A model generated the notes under the pieces. That model saw only the letters and a list, made by a program, of their open reading frames with translations, was not told the origin of the DNA and made no database searches. A program made the translations under genes and the position numbers. Positions 17,158-26,815 of a stretch of DNA of 64,000 nucleotides are shown piece after piece; the stretch's first letter is position 1, and each line of letters opens with the position of its first letter. This DNA is from Muribaculaceae bacterium (GTDB lineage Bacteria > Bacteroidota > Bacteroidia > Bacteroidales > Muribaculaceae), in the NCBI GenBank assembly GCA_023667015.1, contig JAMPAX010000002.1, forward strand, positions 180,259 through 244,258, given 5' to 3'.

Positions 17158-18599
17158 TGGTATTTTCCGACCTATTCTTCCTCTTCGTCTTTCTGCCGGC
17201 GTTCATGCTGATTTACATGCTCGCCCATGCCGCTGACACTGCCCGCAGCAAGCACCTCGGGCGCCCATCATTCTCCCTGCGCAATGCCGCTCTGGTTATT
17301 TTCTCTCTTCTTTTCTATAGCTGGGGCGAACCGGTCTATGTCTTTTTGATGATTATCCTTGTAGCCGTCAATTATCTGACAGGGCTATGGATGTGTCGCA
17401 CCCACTCCGGCAGGAGGATTCCACTCATCATTGGACTAATCTGCAACATCGCGGCTATCTTTTCCTTCAAATATCTTGGATTCTTCGCCCGCATTCTCTC
17501 TTCCATCGGAGTTCCGTGTGAAGACCCTCAAATCGCTCTCCCCATCGGTATCAGCTTCTACGTATTCCAGTCTATTTCCTACCTCGTAGACGTATATCGC
17601 AACGACTCCCCTGCTCAGCGTCGCTACTCCGACCTGTTGCTCTATATATCAATGTTCCCTCAGCTTATCGCCGGACCCATCGTGCGCTATGGCACCGTTG
17701 CAGAGGAAATCAACTCCCGCCACGTAAGTGCCGCAGACATTGCCGACGGCGTATTCCGCTTCATGATTGGCTTGGGCAAAAAGGTCATCATCGCCAATCA
17801 GCTCGCCGCCATAGCCGATCAGTTCTTAGCCGGGGAGGGTCTGAAGGATCTCTCTACGGGTGGGGCATGGATTGGCATTATCGCCTTCTCCCTGCAGATA
17901 TACTTCGACTTCTCAGGATACTCCGATATGGCAATAGGAATTGGACGATGCATCGGCTTCCACTTCTGTGAGAACTTCAACCATCCCTACGTCTCCAAGT
18001 CAATGACAGAATTTTGGCGCCGCTGGCATATGTCGCTCGGCAGTTTCTTCCGCGACTATGTCTATATCCCTCTTGGTGGCAACCGCCGTCATCAATGGCT
18101 CAACATCCTTATAGTCTGGGCACTCACCGGACTCTGGCACGGTGCAAGCTGGAACTTCGTAATTTGGGGTCTCTTTTTCGCCTTCTTTATCACTCTGGAG
18201 AAGTTCACAATACTGAAATGGAAGAAGATACCGGCAATACTGCTTCATATCTACGCCTTGTTTGTCATCATCGTAGGGTGGGGACTATTCTACTTCGATG
18301 ACCTCCAGAGTATCAAGCTCTTCTACCATGCAGCCTTCGGAGGCAACACGTCGTGGGATTTCACCGTAGAAAGTGCCATCTTCGACAACTTCTGGCTCTG
18401 GATAACTGCCATACTGTTCTGCTTGCCGGTGCGCTCATACGTCAACAAAACATGCGGCAGACTTCTCTGTGAAGGGTCTACAGCTCATCGCAACCTGACG
18501 CTCTCCGCGCGTGTGCTCATAGCCGTAGCCATCCTCATACTCAGCGTGACCCTCCTTGTCGGTGCTACCAACAACCCCTTCCTCTACACTCGTTTCTAA
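17157..18599 (+). CDS. MBOAT family membrane O-acyltransferase (AlgI-like)
   Basis: A 480-residue multi-pass membrane protein. The signature RRWHMSLGSFFRDYVYIPLGG (about residues 285-305) and the LTGLWHGASWNFVIWG block with the catalytic His are those of MBOAT/AlgI acyltransferases, which carry an acyl group, usually acetyl, across the membrane to periplasmic acceptors. The DHHW/AlgJ-like proteins downstream are the expected partners that complete transfer to the sugar. The gene overlaps the preceding SGNH gene by 1 nt and is followed 2 nt later by the first DHHW gene, so it is the core of an operon of at least four genes. Confidence 0.93.
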   Translation: MVFSDLFFLFVFLPAFMLIYMLAHAADTARSKHLGRPSFSLRNAALVIFSLLFYSWGEPVYVFLMIILVAVNYLTGLWMCRTHSGRRIPLIIGLICNIAAIFSFKYLGFFARILSSIGVPCEDPQIALPIGISFYVFQSISYLVDVYRNDSPAQRRYSDLLLYISMFPQLIAGPIVRYGTVAEEINSRHVSAADIADGVFRFMIGLGKKVIIANQLAAIADQFLAGEGLKDLSTGGAWIGIIAFSLQIYFDFSGYSDMAIGIGRCIGFHFCENFNHPYVSKSMTEFWRRWHMSLGSFFRDYVYIPLGGNRRHQWLNILIVWALTGLWHGASWNFVIWGLFFAFFITLEKFTILKWKKIPAILLHIYALFVIIVGWGLFYFDDLQSIKLFYHAAFGGNTSWDFTVESAIFDNFWLWITAILFCLPVRSYVNKTCGRLLCEGSTAHRNLTLSARVLIAVAILILSVTLLVGATNNPFLYTRF

Positions 18600-18601
18600 T
18601 C

Positions 18602-19660
18602 ATGATTAGATTATTCAAACAAATAGTAATTACATCCATCTTAGTAATTGCAGGGGTAACTTCAGTACTTGCCGACATCTTCCCGGACTATGAGTATGTC
18701 AACACGATTACCGGACAGGCACCTTACCGCAAGACGGGTCGGGGCATGATTGTCGTAGACAACGACAGCATCCGGGCCTTCCAACCCTTCAGTGCCTCGC
18801 GCGAAGCCATGGAGAGATTTGCCGACGTTGTCAATAGCTACAATTCCCTGCTTCCGGACACTATCGCCGTCTATTGCATGCCCGTACCCTCCGCGGCTGC
18901 ATACTATACTCCCGATGAGGCATCCTCCATTTCTCGCCCCTCACACCCGGCTATGCTCGAGATGTTCAGCGCCCTCAACGAGGAAGTGATCCCGGTAGAC
19001 CTATTCCCGATTCTTGGAGACCACGCCTCTGAGCATATATATCTGCGCACAGACCATCACTGGGCTCCTCTTGGCGCATATTACGCTGCCGAAGAACTCG
19101 CCCGGAATGCCGGCGTCCCCTTCACTCCCCTCTCTCAATTCGTCATGAAGACTATCCCCGAATTTGTCGGCACCATGTATAAATTCTCCGGCGACATCCG
19201 AGTGAAAAACTGCCCCGAGGATTTCAATTACTACGTGCCCCTCAACGAAAATTATACAGCCTACTATATAGAGTATTCCCTCGACAGATCACGAAAACAC
19301 GTCATCGGCGAAGCTCCCGAAAAGACAGGTCCTCTATTTGTCAATACCTCCGTCAGCTCCTCCTACTGCACCTTCGGCGGCGGCGACTCCAAGATTGTGA
19401 AAGTCAAGACCGACATCCACAACGGCCGACGAGTGCTCCTTATTAAAGACAGTTTTGGCAACGCGCTGACACCCTTTCTGCTCGGGTCGTTTGAGGAAGT
19501 ACATGTCATTGACTGCCGCTTCTTCACAAAAAATGCAATACAATATATCCTGGACAACGGCATTACCGACGTTGTCTTCTGCAACAACCTTACATTCTGT
19601 GGCAATAAGGTGACCACCGACTCTCTCACAGAATACATCACTCAGCAAGACAGATTCTAA
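18602..19660 (+). CDS. DHHW family (AlgJ/AlgX-like) protein, first copy
   Basis: A 352-residue protein with a signal peptide ending near VLADI. The family motif lies in IYLRTDHHWAPLGAYYAAE; the Asp-His pair is a catalytic dyad in AlgJ/AlgX-type O-acetyltransferases. The SGNH-like Ser is in LLIKDSFGNALTP. A conserved FVGTMYKFSGDI segment lies between. It is paralogous to the next gene, with the same motif order. In alginate systems AlgJ and AlgX transfer acetyl from AlgI to mannuronate; here the acceptor is unknown. It starts 2 nt after the MBOAT stop. Confidence 0.88.
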   Translation: MIRLFKQIVITSILVIAGVTSVLADIFPDYEYVNTITGQAPYRKTGRGMIVVDNDSIRAFQPFSASREAMERFADVVNSYNSLLPDTIAVYCMPVPSAAAYYTPDEASSISRPSHPAMLEMFSALNEEVIPVDLFPILGDHASEHIYLRTDHHWAPLGAYYAAEELARNAGVPFTPLSQFVMKTIPEFVGTMYKFSGDIRVKNCPEDFNYYVPLNENYTAYYIEYSLDRSRKHVIGEAPEKTGPLFVNTSVSSSYCTFGGGDSKIVKVKTDIHNGRRVLLIKDSFGNALTPFLLGSFEEVHVIDCRFFTKNAIQYILDNGITDVVFCNNLTFCGNKVTTDSLTEYITQQDRF

Positions 19661-19675
19661 GCCCTTATCTCATAA

Positions 19676-21169
19676 ATGAAAGTAACTCACGACGGCATAT
19701 TCATTTCGATAATCGGAGCCCTCTTTGCGGCTCTTCTCATCGTATTCCTATTCTTCCCTCGCAGCAAGGTCTCGAATCTGGAGCGCCGCGAACTCGCCGA
19801 ATTTCCGGAATTCTCTTTCGACAAGCTTAAAGATGGAACTTTCACTGAGGAACTAAGTCTATGGTTTTCCGACACAGAGCCCTTCCGCGACGTCTTCATG
19901 GAGGCAAACCACAAGTTTAAGAAGGGTTTATCCCTGCATCGTGGCGGCGAAGAGGGGGATGTAACCTTCCATCAAGCTACGGGGGCTGTTCCCGGTGCAG
20001 ATATGCCGGACGTTGATGGTCGCGATTTCGGAGATTTCAACGGCAACAATGCCGATGCCAACGCAAAAATTGGCAGCGCAGGAATCGTTGTCACCGGTCC
20101 CAAGGGGAAGGTGCGGGCGCTGATGGTCTTCGGTGGTGCTGACAAGGGGTCGAGTCCCTTCGCCAAGTCACTCAACTATATCCACCGGCAACTTGGTCCC
20201 AACGTCAACGTATACTCCATGATCATACCGACGGCCATAGAATTCTATTGTCCCGACAAGGTCAAGAGTCGCACTCGCTCGCAGGCCGCCTGCATGCGCA
20301 ATATCTACTCACAGCTCGACCCGGCAGTCCACGTTGTAGATGCCTACTCCGGACTGGCTGCCCACGTTGACGAACCTATCTATCTGCGCACCGACCATCA
20401 CTGGGCACCCTTAGGCGCATACTATGCCGCCGAACAACTCGCCCGCACTGCCAAAGTACCCTTCCGTAATATTAAGGACTACAACGTAGGGGTCACCCAC
20501 AACTTTGTGGGCACAATGTATGGCTACTCCGAAGATATCAGCGTCAAAGAATCGCCCGAAGATTTCGTGTATTATATGCCTAAAGATAAAGGATATACTA
20601 CATGGTTTACCGACTATGTTACCGACCGCGACTTCCATGTTGTCGGAGAGCGCAATCCCGCACGCGGAGCCTTCTTCATACCCCACAAGGATGGCTCCGG
20701 AGCTGCCTATACCACTATGCTCGGCTCAGACATGCGACTGGCGAAAGTAATCACCGGCACCAAGTCCAATCGCAAGCTACTGATAATTAAAGACAGCTTT
20801 GGCAATGCTGTGCCGGGATTCATGTTTGGATCCTTCGAAGAGGTCCATGTCATCGACTTCCGCTACTTCCCCCATAGCCTGAAAAAATACGTGGCTGACA
20901 ACGGTATCACCGATGTAGTAGTTTGTGTCAACATCTTCAATGCCTATAGCGGAGGCGTAGCGGAGAAACTGCGTCGGCTCGTAGGAGGTGCCGGCTTCCA
21001 GAAGCCCTCGGCTCATCCCGCCGAATCGCCTGCAGCAACACCTGCCGACAAAAAAGAACAACCCGCAGCAACACCCCAGCCCGCTGAAGCTCCCGAACCA
21101 CCGGCAATCCCTGAGTCCCCGGCACCCCCTGCAAAGTCAGAGAATCCAATAATCGAACCGAATCTCTAA
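19676..21169 (+). CDS. DHHW family (AlgJ/AlgX-like) protein, second copy with Pro/Ala-rich tail
   Basis: A 497-residue paralogue of the preceding gene. One transmembrane anchor (about residues 9-30, IIGALFAALLIVFLFF) replaces the cleavable signal. Motifs repeat in the same order: IYLRTDHHWAPLGAYY, FVGTMYGYSEDISVK, LLIIKDSFGNAVPGFM and the shared EEVHVIDFRYF. An insertion of about 60 residues near the N-terminus is rich in Gly and Asp (about 85-130). The last 55 residues are a disordered tail of Pro, Ala and Glu. The first copy looks soluble, while this one is anchored with a long tail, so the two may act at different steps. A hairpin follows at 21179-21201. Confidence 0.88.
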   Translation: MKVTHDGIFISIIGALFAALLIVFLFFPRSKVSNLERRELAEFPEFSFDKLKDGTFTEELSLWFSDTEPFRDVFMEANHKFKKGLSLHRGGEEGDVTFHQATGAVPGADMPDVDGRDFGDFNGNNADANAKIGSAGIVVTGPKGKVRALMVFGGADKGSSPFAKSLNYIHRQLGPNVNVYSMIIPTAIEFYCPDKVKSRTRSQAACMRNIYSQLDPAVHVVDAYSGLAAHVDEPIYLRTDHHWAPLGAYYAAEQLARTAKVPFRNIKDYNVGVTHNFVGTMYGYSEDISVKESPEDFVYYMPKDKGYTTWFTDYVTDRDFHVVGERNPARGAFFIPHKDGSGAAYTTMLGSDMRLAKVITGTKSNRKLLIIKDSFGNAVPGFMFGSFEEVHVIDFRYFPHSLKKYVADNGITDVVVCVNIFNAYSGGVAEKLRRLVGGAGFQKPSAHPAESPAATPADKKEQPAATPQPAEAPEPPAIPESPAPPAKSENPIIEPNL

Positions 21170-21178
21170 CCTCTACCT

Positions 21179-21201
21179 GCTGTGGGATGCAAACCCACAG
21201 C
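21179..21201 (+). terminator. Hairpin after the acyl-transfer cassette
   Basis: GCTGTGGG and CCCACAGC form a perfect 8-bp stem with a 7-nt loop, 9 nt after the stop of the second DHHW gene. No T-run follows, so it may only slow transcription or protect the 3' end; porW-like transcription may read through. Confidence 0.45.
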
Positions 21202-21270
21202 GACCGGGACTGAAACTGAACTTGAAAAGTTGAATCATAATATTTGTTGCTGTAAATGCGTTAATATAGC

Positions 21271-24192
21271 ATGCAGGTTATTAGAAAGAATTCGGGTATC
21301 TTTCTTGCTCTCGTCTTGACTTTGGTATTGACGGGGCTTTGTGCATGCTCTACTAAGAAGAATACTGCCATGTCGCGACAATGGCAGGCTTTCAACACCC
21401 GCTACAACGTATATTACAACGGCAAAGAGCACTACAACGAGCAGATTAAGGCTATGGAACAAGCCTATGAGGATGACTATACTCGCCTGCTCCTTACCCA
21501 CCCTGCCGAAGCCCGCGCCGACTCTAAATATCCGCAACCTTCCGGCGATTTCAAACGTACTATCGAAAAAATGCAGAAGGCTATCCAACTGCATTCTATA
21601 AAGAAAAAGCCTCCCAAGAAGTCCGGCTCCAAGAAAGAAAAGGAATTCCGCGAACGCGAAGAATTCAACCCCTTCCTCCACAACGCCTGGCTCACAATGG
21701 GTAAGGCACAGTATTTCAGCGGTGACTTCCTCGGCGCTGCTTCCACTTTCCTCTACATCTCCAAGCATTTCAAATGGCTACCACAGGTGACCACCGAAGC
21801 TCGCCTCTGGCAGGCGCGTTGCTACTGCGCCCTCGATTGGGACTATGAGGCTGAAAATGTCTTGCACCTCGTAAAACCCAAAGACCTCACAAACTCCAAT
21901 CTCAAAAATCTTTACAATCTCACCAACGCATCATACTACGTACGTACCGACAAATATCGCGAGGCTATACCCTTCCTGACCGATGCCGCAAAAACTGCCC
22001 ACGGCAGCCAAAAGAACAGACTATACTTCCTCTTAGGTCAACTCTACGAGAACATCGGCGACAAACCTAAGGCTTACCAGGCCTTCAAAAAGGCCGGTTC
22101 AGGCGCCTCTACAGCTTATCGCACCAAGTTCAACGCTCGCATAAAGCGCTCTGAGGTCTTCACCGGATCCAACATCAAGTCGGAGGTCAACTCTCTGCGT
22201 TCGCTCACTCGTTATGAGCGCAATGCAGAATATCTCGACCAAATTTACTACGCCATCGGCAACCTCTACCTCAGTCGTAAAGACACCGCTGAGGCCAAGG
22301 CAAACTATATCCTTGCCGTAGACAAGTCTACCCGCAATGGTATCGATAAGGCATTAGCTCAACTCGCCTTAGGCAACATATACTTCAATGAGGGTGACTA
22401 TGTCAAGGCTCAGCCATGCTTCTCAGGTGCGGTATCTCAGCTGAATGATGCCTACCCCAACTTCGCAGTCATCAAACGTCGCTCCGACGTGCTTGACGAG
22501 CTCGCCGTCTATGCCGGAAACGTACAGCTCCAAGACTCGTTGCTCACCCTCTCCAAACTTCCCGTGGCCGAGCAACAGAAAATCTGCCAACGTCTTGCCG
22601 ATGAATTAATTGAGAAGGAAAAGAAAGAAGCTGCCGAGGCCGCACGCCAAGAAGCTATGGACAAGCGCGAGCAGGGTAACTCCCCGATAGACCAGCAAGG
22701 TGCCGGAAACCAAGGTTTCCAGATGAATGGCGACAAATCATGGTATTTCTACAATACCATGACCAAGAATGCCGGTAAGACAGAATTCCAACGCCGCTGG
22801 GGAGCCCGCAAACTCGAAGATGACTGGCGCCGTCGAAACAAGACTACATTCTCGCTCGATCCCGTAGAAGATGACGAGCCGGACTCCGACATTGCCTCCG
22901 ACTCCATACCTGCCGACACCGTGCCCGGCTCAGCCGATAAGGCCAAGAAGGAAGCAGACCCCCACTTCATGGAATATTACTTCAAGCAGATCCCATCGAC
23001 CCCCGAGGAGATCCGCACCTGCAACGATATCATCCAGGAGGGTCTTTACAACGAAGGTCTTATTCTCAAAGACAAGCTCGAAGACTTCCCCGCCGCCGAA
23101 AAGATTTTCCTTGAACTCAACAAACGGTATCCCGACAATATCTATCGTCTCGACGTATACTACAACCTATACTTGATGGACGTGCGCTCCAACAAGCCCG
23201 CAGAGGCTGAGCGCTGGAGAGCCCTCATCATATCTGAATTCCCCGACTCCCCCTATGGACAAGCGATGCTTGATCCGGACTATTTCGACAAGCTCCGCCG
23301 TATGAACCGGATTCAAGAGGAGATGTATTCTGAGGCCTATAGCGCATACCTTGAGAATCATAATTCTCAGGTACATAAACTCACCTCCGAGATGGAAAAG
23401 GACTATCCGCTGTCGAAGATTCTTCCGAAATTCGTATTTATCGACGCTCTCTCTTATCTCACTGAGGGAGACAACGATAAATTCCGAGATCGCCTCGACT
23501 ATCTGTTGCAGAAATGGCCCGACACGGATATGACTCCCATGGCCGGTTCTATCCTCAAGGGTCTTAAAGAGGGTAAGGTGCCCCATCAAGGCTCTTCCAA
23601 CTCTCGCGGTATGCTTTGGGATATCCGACTGACCAACGATGAAAACGCCATGGGTGATGACGGCCAGCCCGCCAACTTCGAACGCGACCCCAACAAGCCG
23701 CAACTCCTTGTGCTCGCATTCCCCCGCGATTCCGTCAGTGCCAACCAGTTGCTCTTCGACGTAGCTCGGTTTAACTTCTCCTCATTCGTGGTCAAAGACT
23801 TCGACTTGGAGCCTATGAGTTTTGGCAATGTCGGCCTGCTGATAATCCGGGGCTTCTCAAATATGAAAGAACTCGAGAATTATCGCAACGTCATGGCACG
23901 CAGTGACTTCCAACTCCCCGAGGGAGTGCGTCCCATCATGATTAGCAAAGCCAACTTCGAGCTGCTTCTGCGCGAAGGTCGCTCCTTCGAAGAATACTTC
24001 CAATTCGAAGAAGCCGCTGCAAATGAGCCTCCCCACGGCCTCCCCGACTCTGAAACTCCTGAGAGCCCGGAGACTCCTTCAGACTCTGAGACTCCCAATC
24101 CGGAGAATTCTACTCCCGACAATCCCGAAGTTCCCACAACTCCCAATCTCCCCACGACTCCCGAGATCCCCGAAGAGTCCCCCGAGGAGTAA
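21271..24192 (+). CDS. porW: PorW/SprE-like TPR lipoprotein of the type IX secretion system
   Basis: A 973-residue lipoprotein with lipobox LCACS (Cys26). The mature start AFNTRYNVYYNGKEHYNEQIKAM is the recognisable PorW/SprE motif in which an aromatic-Asn-Gly stretch follows the lipid anchor. TPR-like helices span roughly residues 120-420 and 600-730 (YFSGDFLGAAS, YRLDVYYNLY). A Lys/Glu/Gln-rich charged linker lies near 440-490. The last 55 residues are a Pro/Ser/Thr/Glu-rich disordered tail. In Porphyromonas and Flavobacterium this protein is needed for T9SS function and gliding, linking the PorN ring complex to other parts; that is family knowledge. Downstream is porX, the T9SS response regulator, 49 nt away. 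Bacteroidales without a full T9SS also carry homologues. Confidence 0.8.
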   Translation: MQVIRKNSGIFLALVLTLVLTGLCACSTKKNTAMSRQWQAFNTRYNVYYNGKEHYNEQIKAMEQAYEDDYTRLLLTHPAEARADSKYPQPSGDFKRTIEKMQKAIQLHSIKKKPPKKSGSKKEKEFREREEFNPFLHNAWLTMGKAQYFSGDFLGAASTFLYISKHFKWLPQVTTEARLWQARCYCALDWDYEAENVLHLVKPKDLTNSNLKNLYNLTNASYYVRTDKYREAIPFLTDAAKTAHGSQKNRLYFLLGQLYENIGDKPKAYQAFKKAGSGASTAYRTKFNARIKRSEVFTGSNIKSEVNSLRSLTRYERNAEYLDQIYYAIGNLYLSRKDTAEAKANYILAVDKSTRNGIDKALAQLALGNIYFNEGDYVKAQPCFSGAVSQLNDAYPNFAVIKRRSDVLDELAVYAGNVQLQDSLLTLSKLPVAEQQKICQRLADELIEKEKKEAAEAARQEAMDKREQGNSPIDQQGAGNQGFQMNGDKSWYFYNTMTKNAGKTEFQRRWGARKLEDDWRRRNKTTFSLDPVEDDEPDSDIASDSIPADTVPGSADKAKKEADPHFMEYYFKQIPSTPEEIRTCNDIIQEGLYNEGLILKDKLEDFPAAEKIFLELNKRYPDNIYRLDVYYNLYLMDVRSNKPAEAERWRALIISEFPDSPYGQAMLDPDYFDKLRRMNRIQEEMYSEAYSAYLENHNSQVHKLTSEMEKDYPLSKILPKFVFIDALSYLTEGDNDKFRDRLDYLLQKWPDTDMTPMAGSILKGLKEGKVPHQGSSNSRGMLWDIRLTNDENAMGDDGQPANFERDPNKPQLLVLAFPRDSVSANQLLFDVARFNFSSFVVKDFDLEPMSFGNVGLLIIRGFSNMKELENYRNVMARSDFQLPEGVRPIMISKANFELLLREGRSFEEYFQFEEAAANEPPHGLPDSETPESPETPSDSETPNPENSTPDNPEVPTTPNLPTTPEIPEESPEE

Positions 24193-24241
24193 ACTCTAAT
24201 GCTCTCCCGAGCGTTGATACGTTAGCTAATTGTATATACCT

Positions 24242-25777
24242 ATGGACAAAATACTCTGGGCCGACGACGAAATCGATCTGCTTAAGCCCCATATACTTTT
24301 CCTGAAAACTAAAGGCTTCGATGTCAAAACCGTCTCCAACGGTCGCGATGCTCTCGATGCCCTCGACCATGAACCCTTCTCGCTGATTCTTCTTGACGAG
24401 AACATGCCCGGCATTTCCGGACTCGAAACCCTTACCCGCATCAACGAGTCCCACCCGGAAATACCCGTCATCATGATCACCAAGAGTGAGGAGGAGAATA
24501 TTATGAATCAGGCTATCGGCAATAAAATTGCCGACTATCTTATCAAGCCCGTAAATCCCAATCAGATTCTCCTATCAATAAAGAAGAATCTTCACAGCTC
24601 TGAGCTTGTAGCCCGGCAGACTACATCTGTCTACCAACAAGAATTCCAGAATATCTCCGCGCTCATAAACTCAGCAGCTTCAATCGAAGACTGGATGAAT
24701 GTCTACCGTCGGTTGGTATATTGGGAGCTAAAGCTCTCCGATGCCGAAGCCGGCCTCGATGAGCTTTTGCTGATGCAGAAACGTGATGCCAACTCCAACT
24801 TCTGCAAATTCGTGAAACGCAACTACGAAAACTGGGTGACCTCCGAAGACCATCCGATGATGAGCAACGAGATTTTCCGCCGCCGTGTTTTTCCTCTTCT
24901 CGATGAGGGAAAGAAGGTTTGCTTCGTACTTATCGACAATTTCCGACTTGACCAATGGCGAGTAGTGCAACCATTGATAGCTGACGTCTTCAATATTGAA
25001 GAAGATCTATATACCACCATCCTGCCGACCTCCACACAATACGCTCGCAACGCCATTTTTGCAGGCCTGATGCCCCTGCAGATCTCTACAATGTTTCCCA
25101 ACCTATGGGTTGAGGAGGATGAAGATGAAGGTCTCAATAAGCATGAAGAAGAACTGATAGCCACCCAATTCGAGCGCTTCCGCCGCAAGACAAAGTTTTC
25201 ATACACAAAAATCAACGACTCTCAGGGAGGCGAGAAATTCCTCACCAAGTTCAATACCATGAAAGACACACCTCTTCACGTCTTGGTCATGAACTTCATC
25301 GACATGCTCTCTCATGCTCGAACTGAGTCGAAGATGATTCGCGAACTCGCCAACTCCGATGCAGCATACCGTTCGCTGACAGAGTCATGGTTTCGCCACT
25401 CCTCAGCAGTAGAGATCTTTCGGAGACTTGCTGAAGAGGGATATACCGTCATTGTCACTACCGACCATGGCACAATCCGCGTAGACAACCCCATCAAAGT
25501 TGTTGGTGATAGAAACACAAACACCAACCTGCGATATAAAGTCGGCAAGAGTCTCAACTATAATCCCCGGCAAGTCTATGAGATGAAAAATCCGAAGAAA
25601 TTCGGACTTCCCGCTCCAAATCTCTCGAGCACTTACATCTATGCTTGCAATGAAGACTTCTTCTCTTATCCTAATAATTACAACTACTACGTTCAGTACT
25701 ATAATGGCACCTTCCAGCATGGTGGTATCTCCCTGCAGGAGATGCTCGTGCCGCTGGTCACTATGACTCCTAAATAG
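24242..25777 (+). CDS. porX: PorX response regulator with PglZ domain (type IX secretion system control)
   Basis: The ATG at 24242 gives 511 residues; an in-frame start 12 nt upstream would add four residues. Residues 1-125 are a receiver domain: acidic pair DDE (8-10), phospho-acceptor Asp52 in LILLDENMPG, conserved Thr in MITKSEEE and Lys in YLIKPVNP. Residues about 200-510 form a PglZ alkaline-phosphatase-like domain, with FVLIDNFRLDQW, a Thr-containing LPTSTQYARNAIF and the metal-binding VTTDHGT. The arrangement and length match PorX, which in Porphyromonas works with PorY and SigP to control T9SS gene expression; its PglZ domain acts on oligonucleotides in the published homologue. It is followed 26 nt later by a Sel1-repeat gene. 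The kinase partner is likely the gene at 55257-56477. Confidence 0.92.
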   Translation: MDKILWADDEIDLLKPHILFLKTKGFDVKTVSNGRDALDALDHEPFSLILLDENMPGISGLETLTRINESHPEIPVIMITKSEEENIMNQAIGNKIADYLIKPVNPNQILLSIKKNLHSSELVARQTTSVYQQEFQNISALINSAASIEDWMNVYRRLVYWELKLSDAEAGLDELLLMQKRDANSNFCKFVKRNYENWVTSEDHPMMSNEIFRRRVFPLLDEGKKVCFVLIDNFRLDQWRVVQPLIADVFNIEEDLYTTILPTSTQYARNAIFAGLMPLQISTMFPNLWVEEDEDEGLNKHEEELIATQFERFRRKTKFSYTKINDSQGGEKFLTKFNTMKDTPLHVLVMNFIDMLSHARTESKMIRELANSDAAYRSLTESWFRHSSAVEIFRRLAEEGYTVIVTTDHGTIRVDNPIKVVGDRNTNTNLRYKVGKSLNYNPRQVYEMKNPKKFGLPAPNLSSTYIYACNEDFFSYPNNYNYYVQYYNGTFQHGGISLQEMLVPLVTMTPK

Positions 25778-25803
25778 GGTGTATCAACAGAGTATCGGGA
25801 AAA

Positions 25804-26811
25804 ATGAAAAGCCTTCTGTATATAATAACGGTGGTTGCAAGTGTAGCACTTGCATCGGCCACACCCCCGGAGCAGAGTAGGACAGCTCTTCGAGAGCTGT
25901 CGCTACGTGCTGATTCGGGAGATGCTAAGGCTCTTTATCAACTCTCTCGTCTGCATTTCTATGGATATGACACAATCCCTGTAGATACTGCCTTAAGCCT
26001 GTCATTATTGCTGAAAAGTGCCGAATCAGGCTATCCTCCGGCTCAGAATCTATATGGATTCAGACTCTATAACGGAACGGGGATAAAGAGCGACAAACGC
26101 GCCGGAATTGACTGGATGGAGAAAGCTGCTATGGCCGGAGATGTCACCGCCGCCAATAATCTCGGCTGGCTGCTATTGGAGGGTACAGACAATCGCCATA
26201 GCGACTCCGATGCGGCCTTCTGGCTGGAGAAAGCTGCCGCTGCCGGTATGCCGCAAGCTCAAGCGATGCTTGCCGACTTATATCTACAAGGACGAGGGGT
26301 TTCTCGCGACTCTACTCACGCTCGCAATCTTTACAACAAAGCTATTGATGCCGGACTGGGCGATGCTCAGCTGAAACTCCTCGAAATGGACCATCTGAGA
26401 TGGAAAGAGTTACCATCGAAGGAGGCTCTTGCTCTTGGTCTAAACTATTACACCCGAAGGGCTCCAATGTTGGGTGTGATACTCTTTGAGCAAGTGGCCA
26501 ACGATTCTACAGCCGGAGCCGATGCCTCTCATGCCCATGCACTTCTGGGAGACGCCATGACTCGCGCCTTAGGAGCCGACTACAATCATGATGAATCACT
26601 CCGCCATTACTTCATAGCTGCGCGAGGTGGAAATCCCTCCGCTGAGTTCATACTTAGCGAACTACTCGAAATTTTCCCCGATGCTCTCCGCGATATAAAT
26701 GTATCTCCCCCACCTACTTCTGACGAGCAGTCTGCCTTCTATTGGATGGAGAAGGCCCGCGATGCAGGAATCCTCAATGCTGAAGAAGCCGCCAAAGCCC
26801 TTCTCCGATGA
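25804..26811 (+). CDS. Sel1-repeat secreted protein, last gene of the porW-porX run
   Basis: A 335-residue protein with a signal peptide (LYIITVVASVALASA). At least five Sel1-type repeats are visible: ALYQLSRLHFYGYDT, PAQNLYGFRLYNGTGI, AANNLGWLLLEGTD, QAQAMLADLYLQGRG and the last near residue 285-330 (SAEFILSELLE, AFYWMEKARDAG). These alpha-helical repeats usually bind other proteins. It lies 26 nt after porX and 4 nt before the convergent queG stop, so it is probably co-transcribed with porX. A periplasmic scaffold role tied to T9SS or envelope stress is possible by position only. Confidence 0.8.
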   Translation: MKSLLYIITVVASVALASATPPEQSRTALRELSLRADSGDAKALYQLSRLHFYGYDTIPVDTALSLSLLLKSAESGYPPAQNLYGFRLYNGTGIKSDKRAGIDWMEKAAMAGDVTAANNLGWLLLEGTDNRHSDSDAAFWLEKAAAAGMPQAQAMLADLYLQGRGVSRDSTHARNLYNKAIDAGLGDAQLKLLEMDHLRWKELPSKEALALGLNYYTRRAPMLGVILFEQVANDSTAGADASHAHALLGDAMTRALGADYNHDESLRHYFIAARGGNPSAEFILSELLEIFPDALRDINVSPPPTSDEQSAFYWMEKARDAGILNAEEAAKALLR

Positions 26812-26815
26812 ACGT

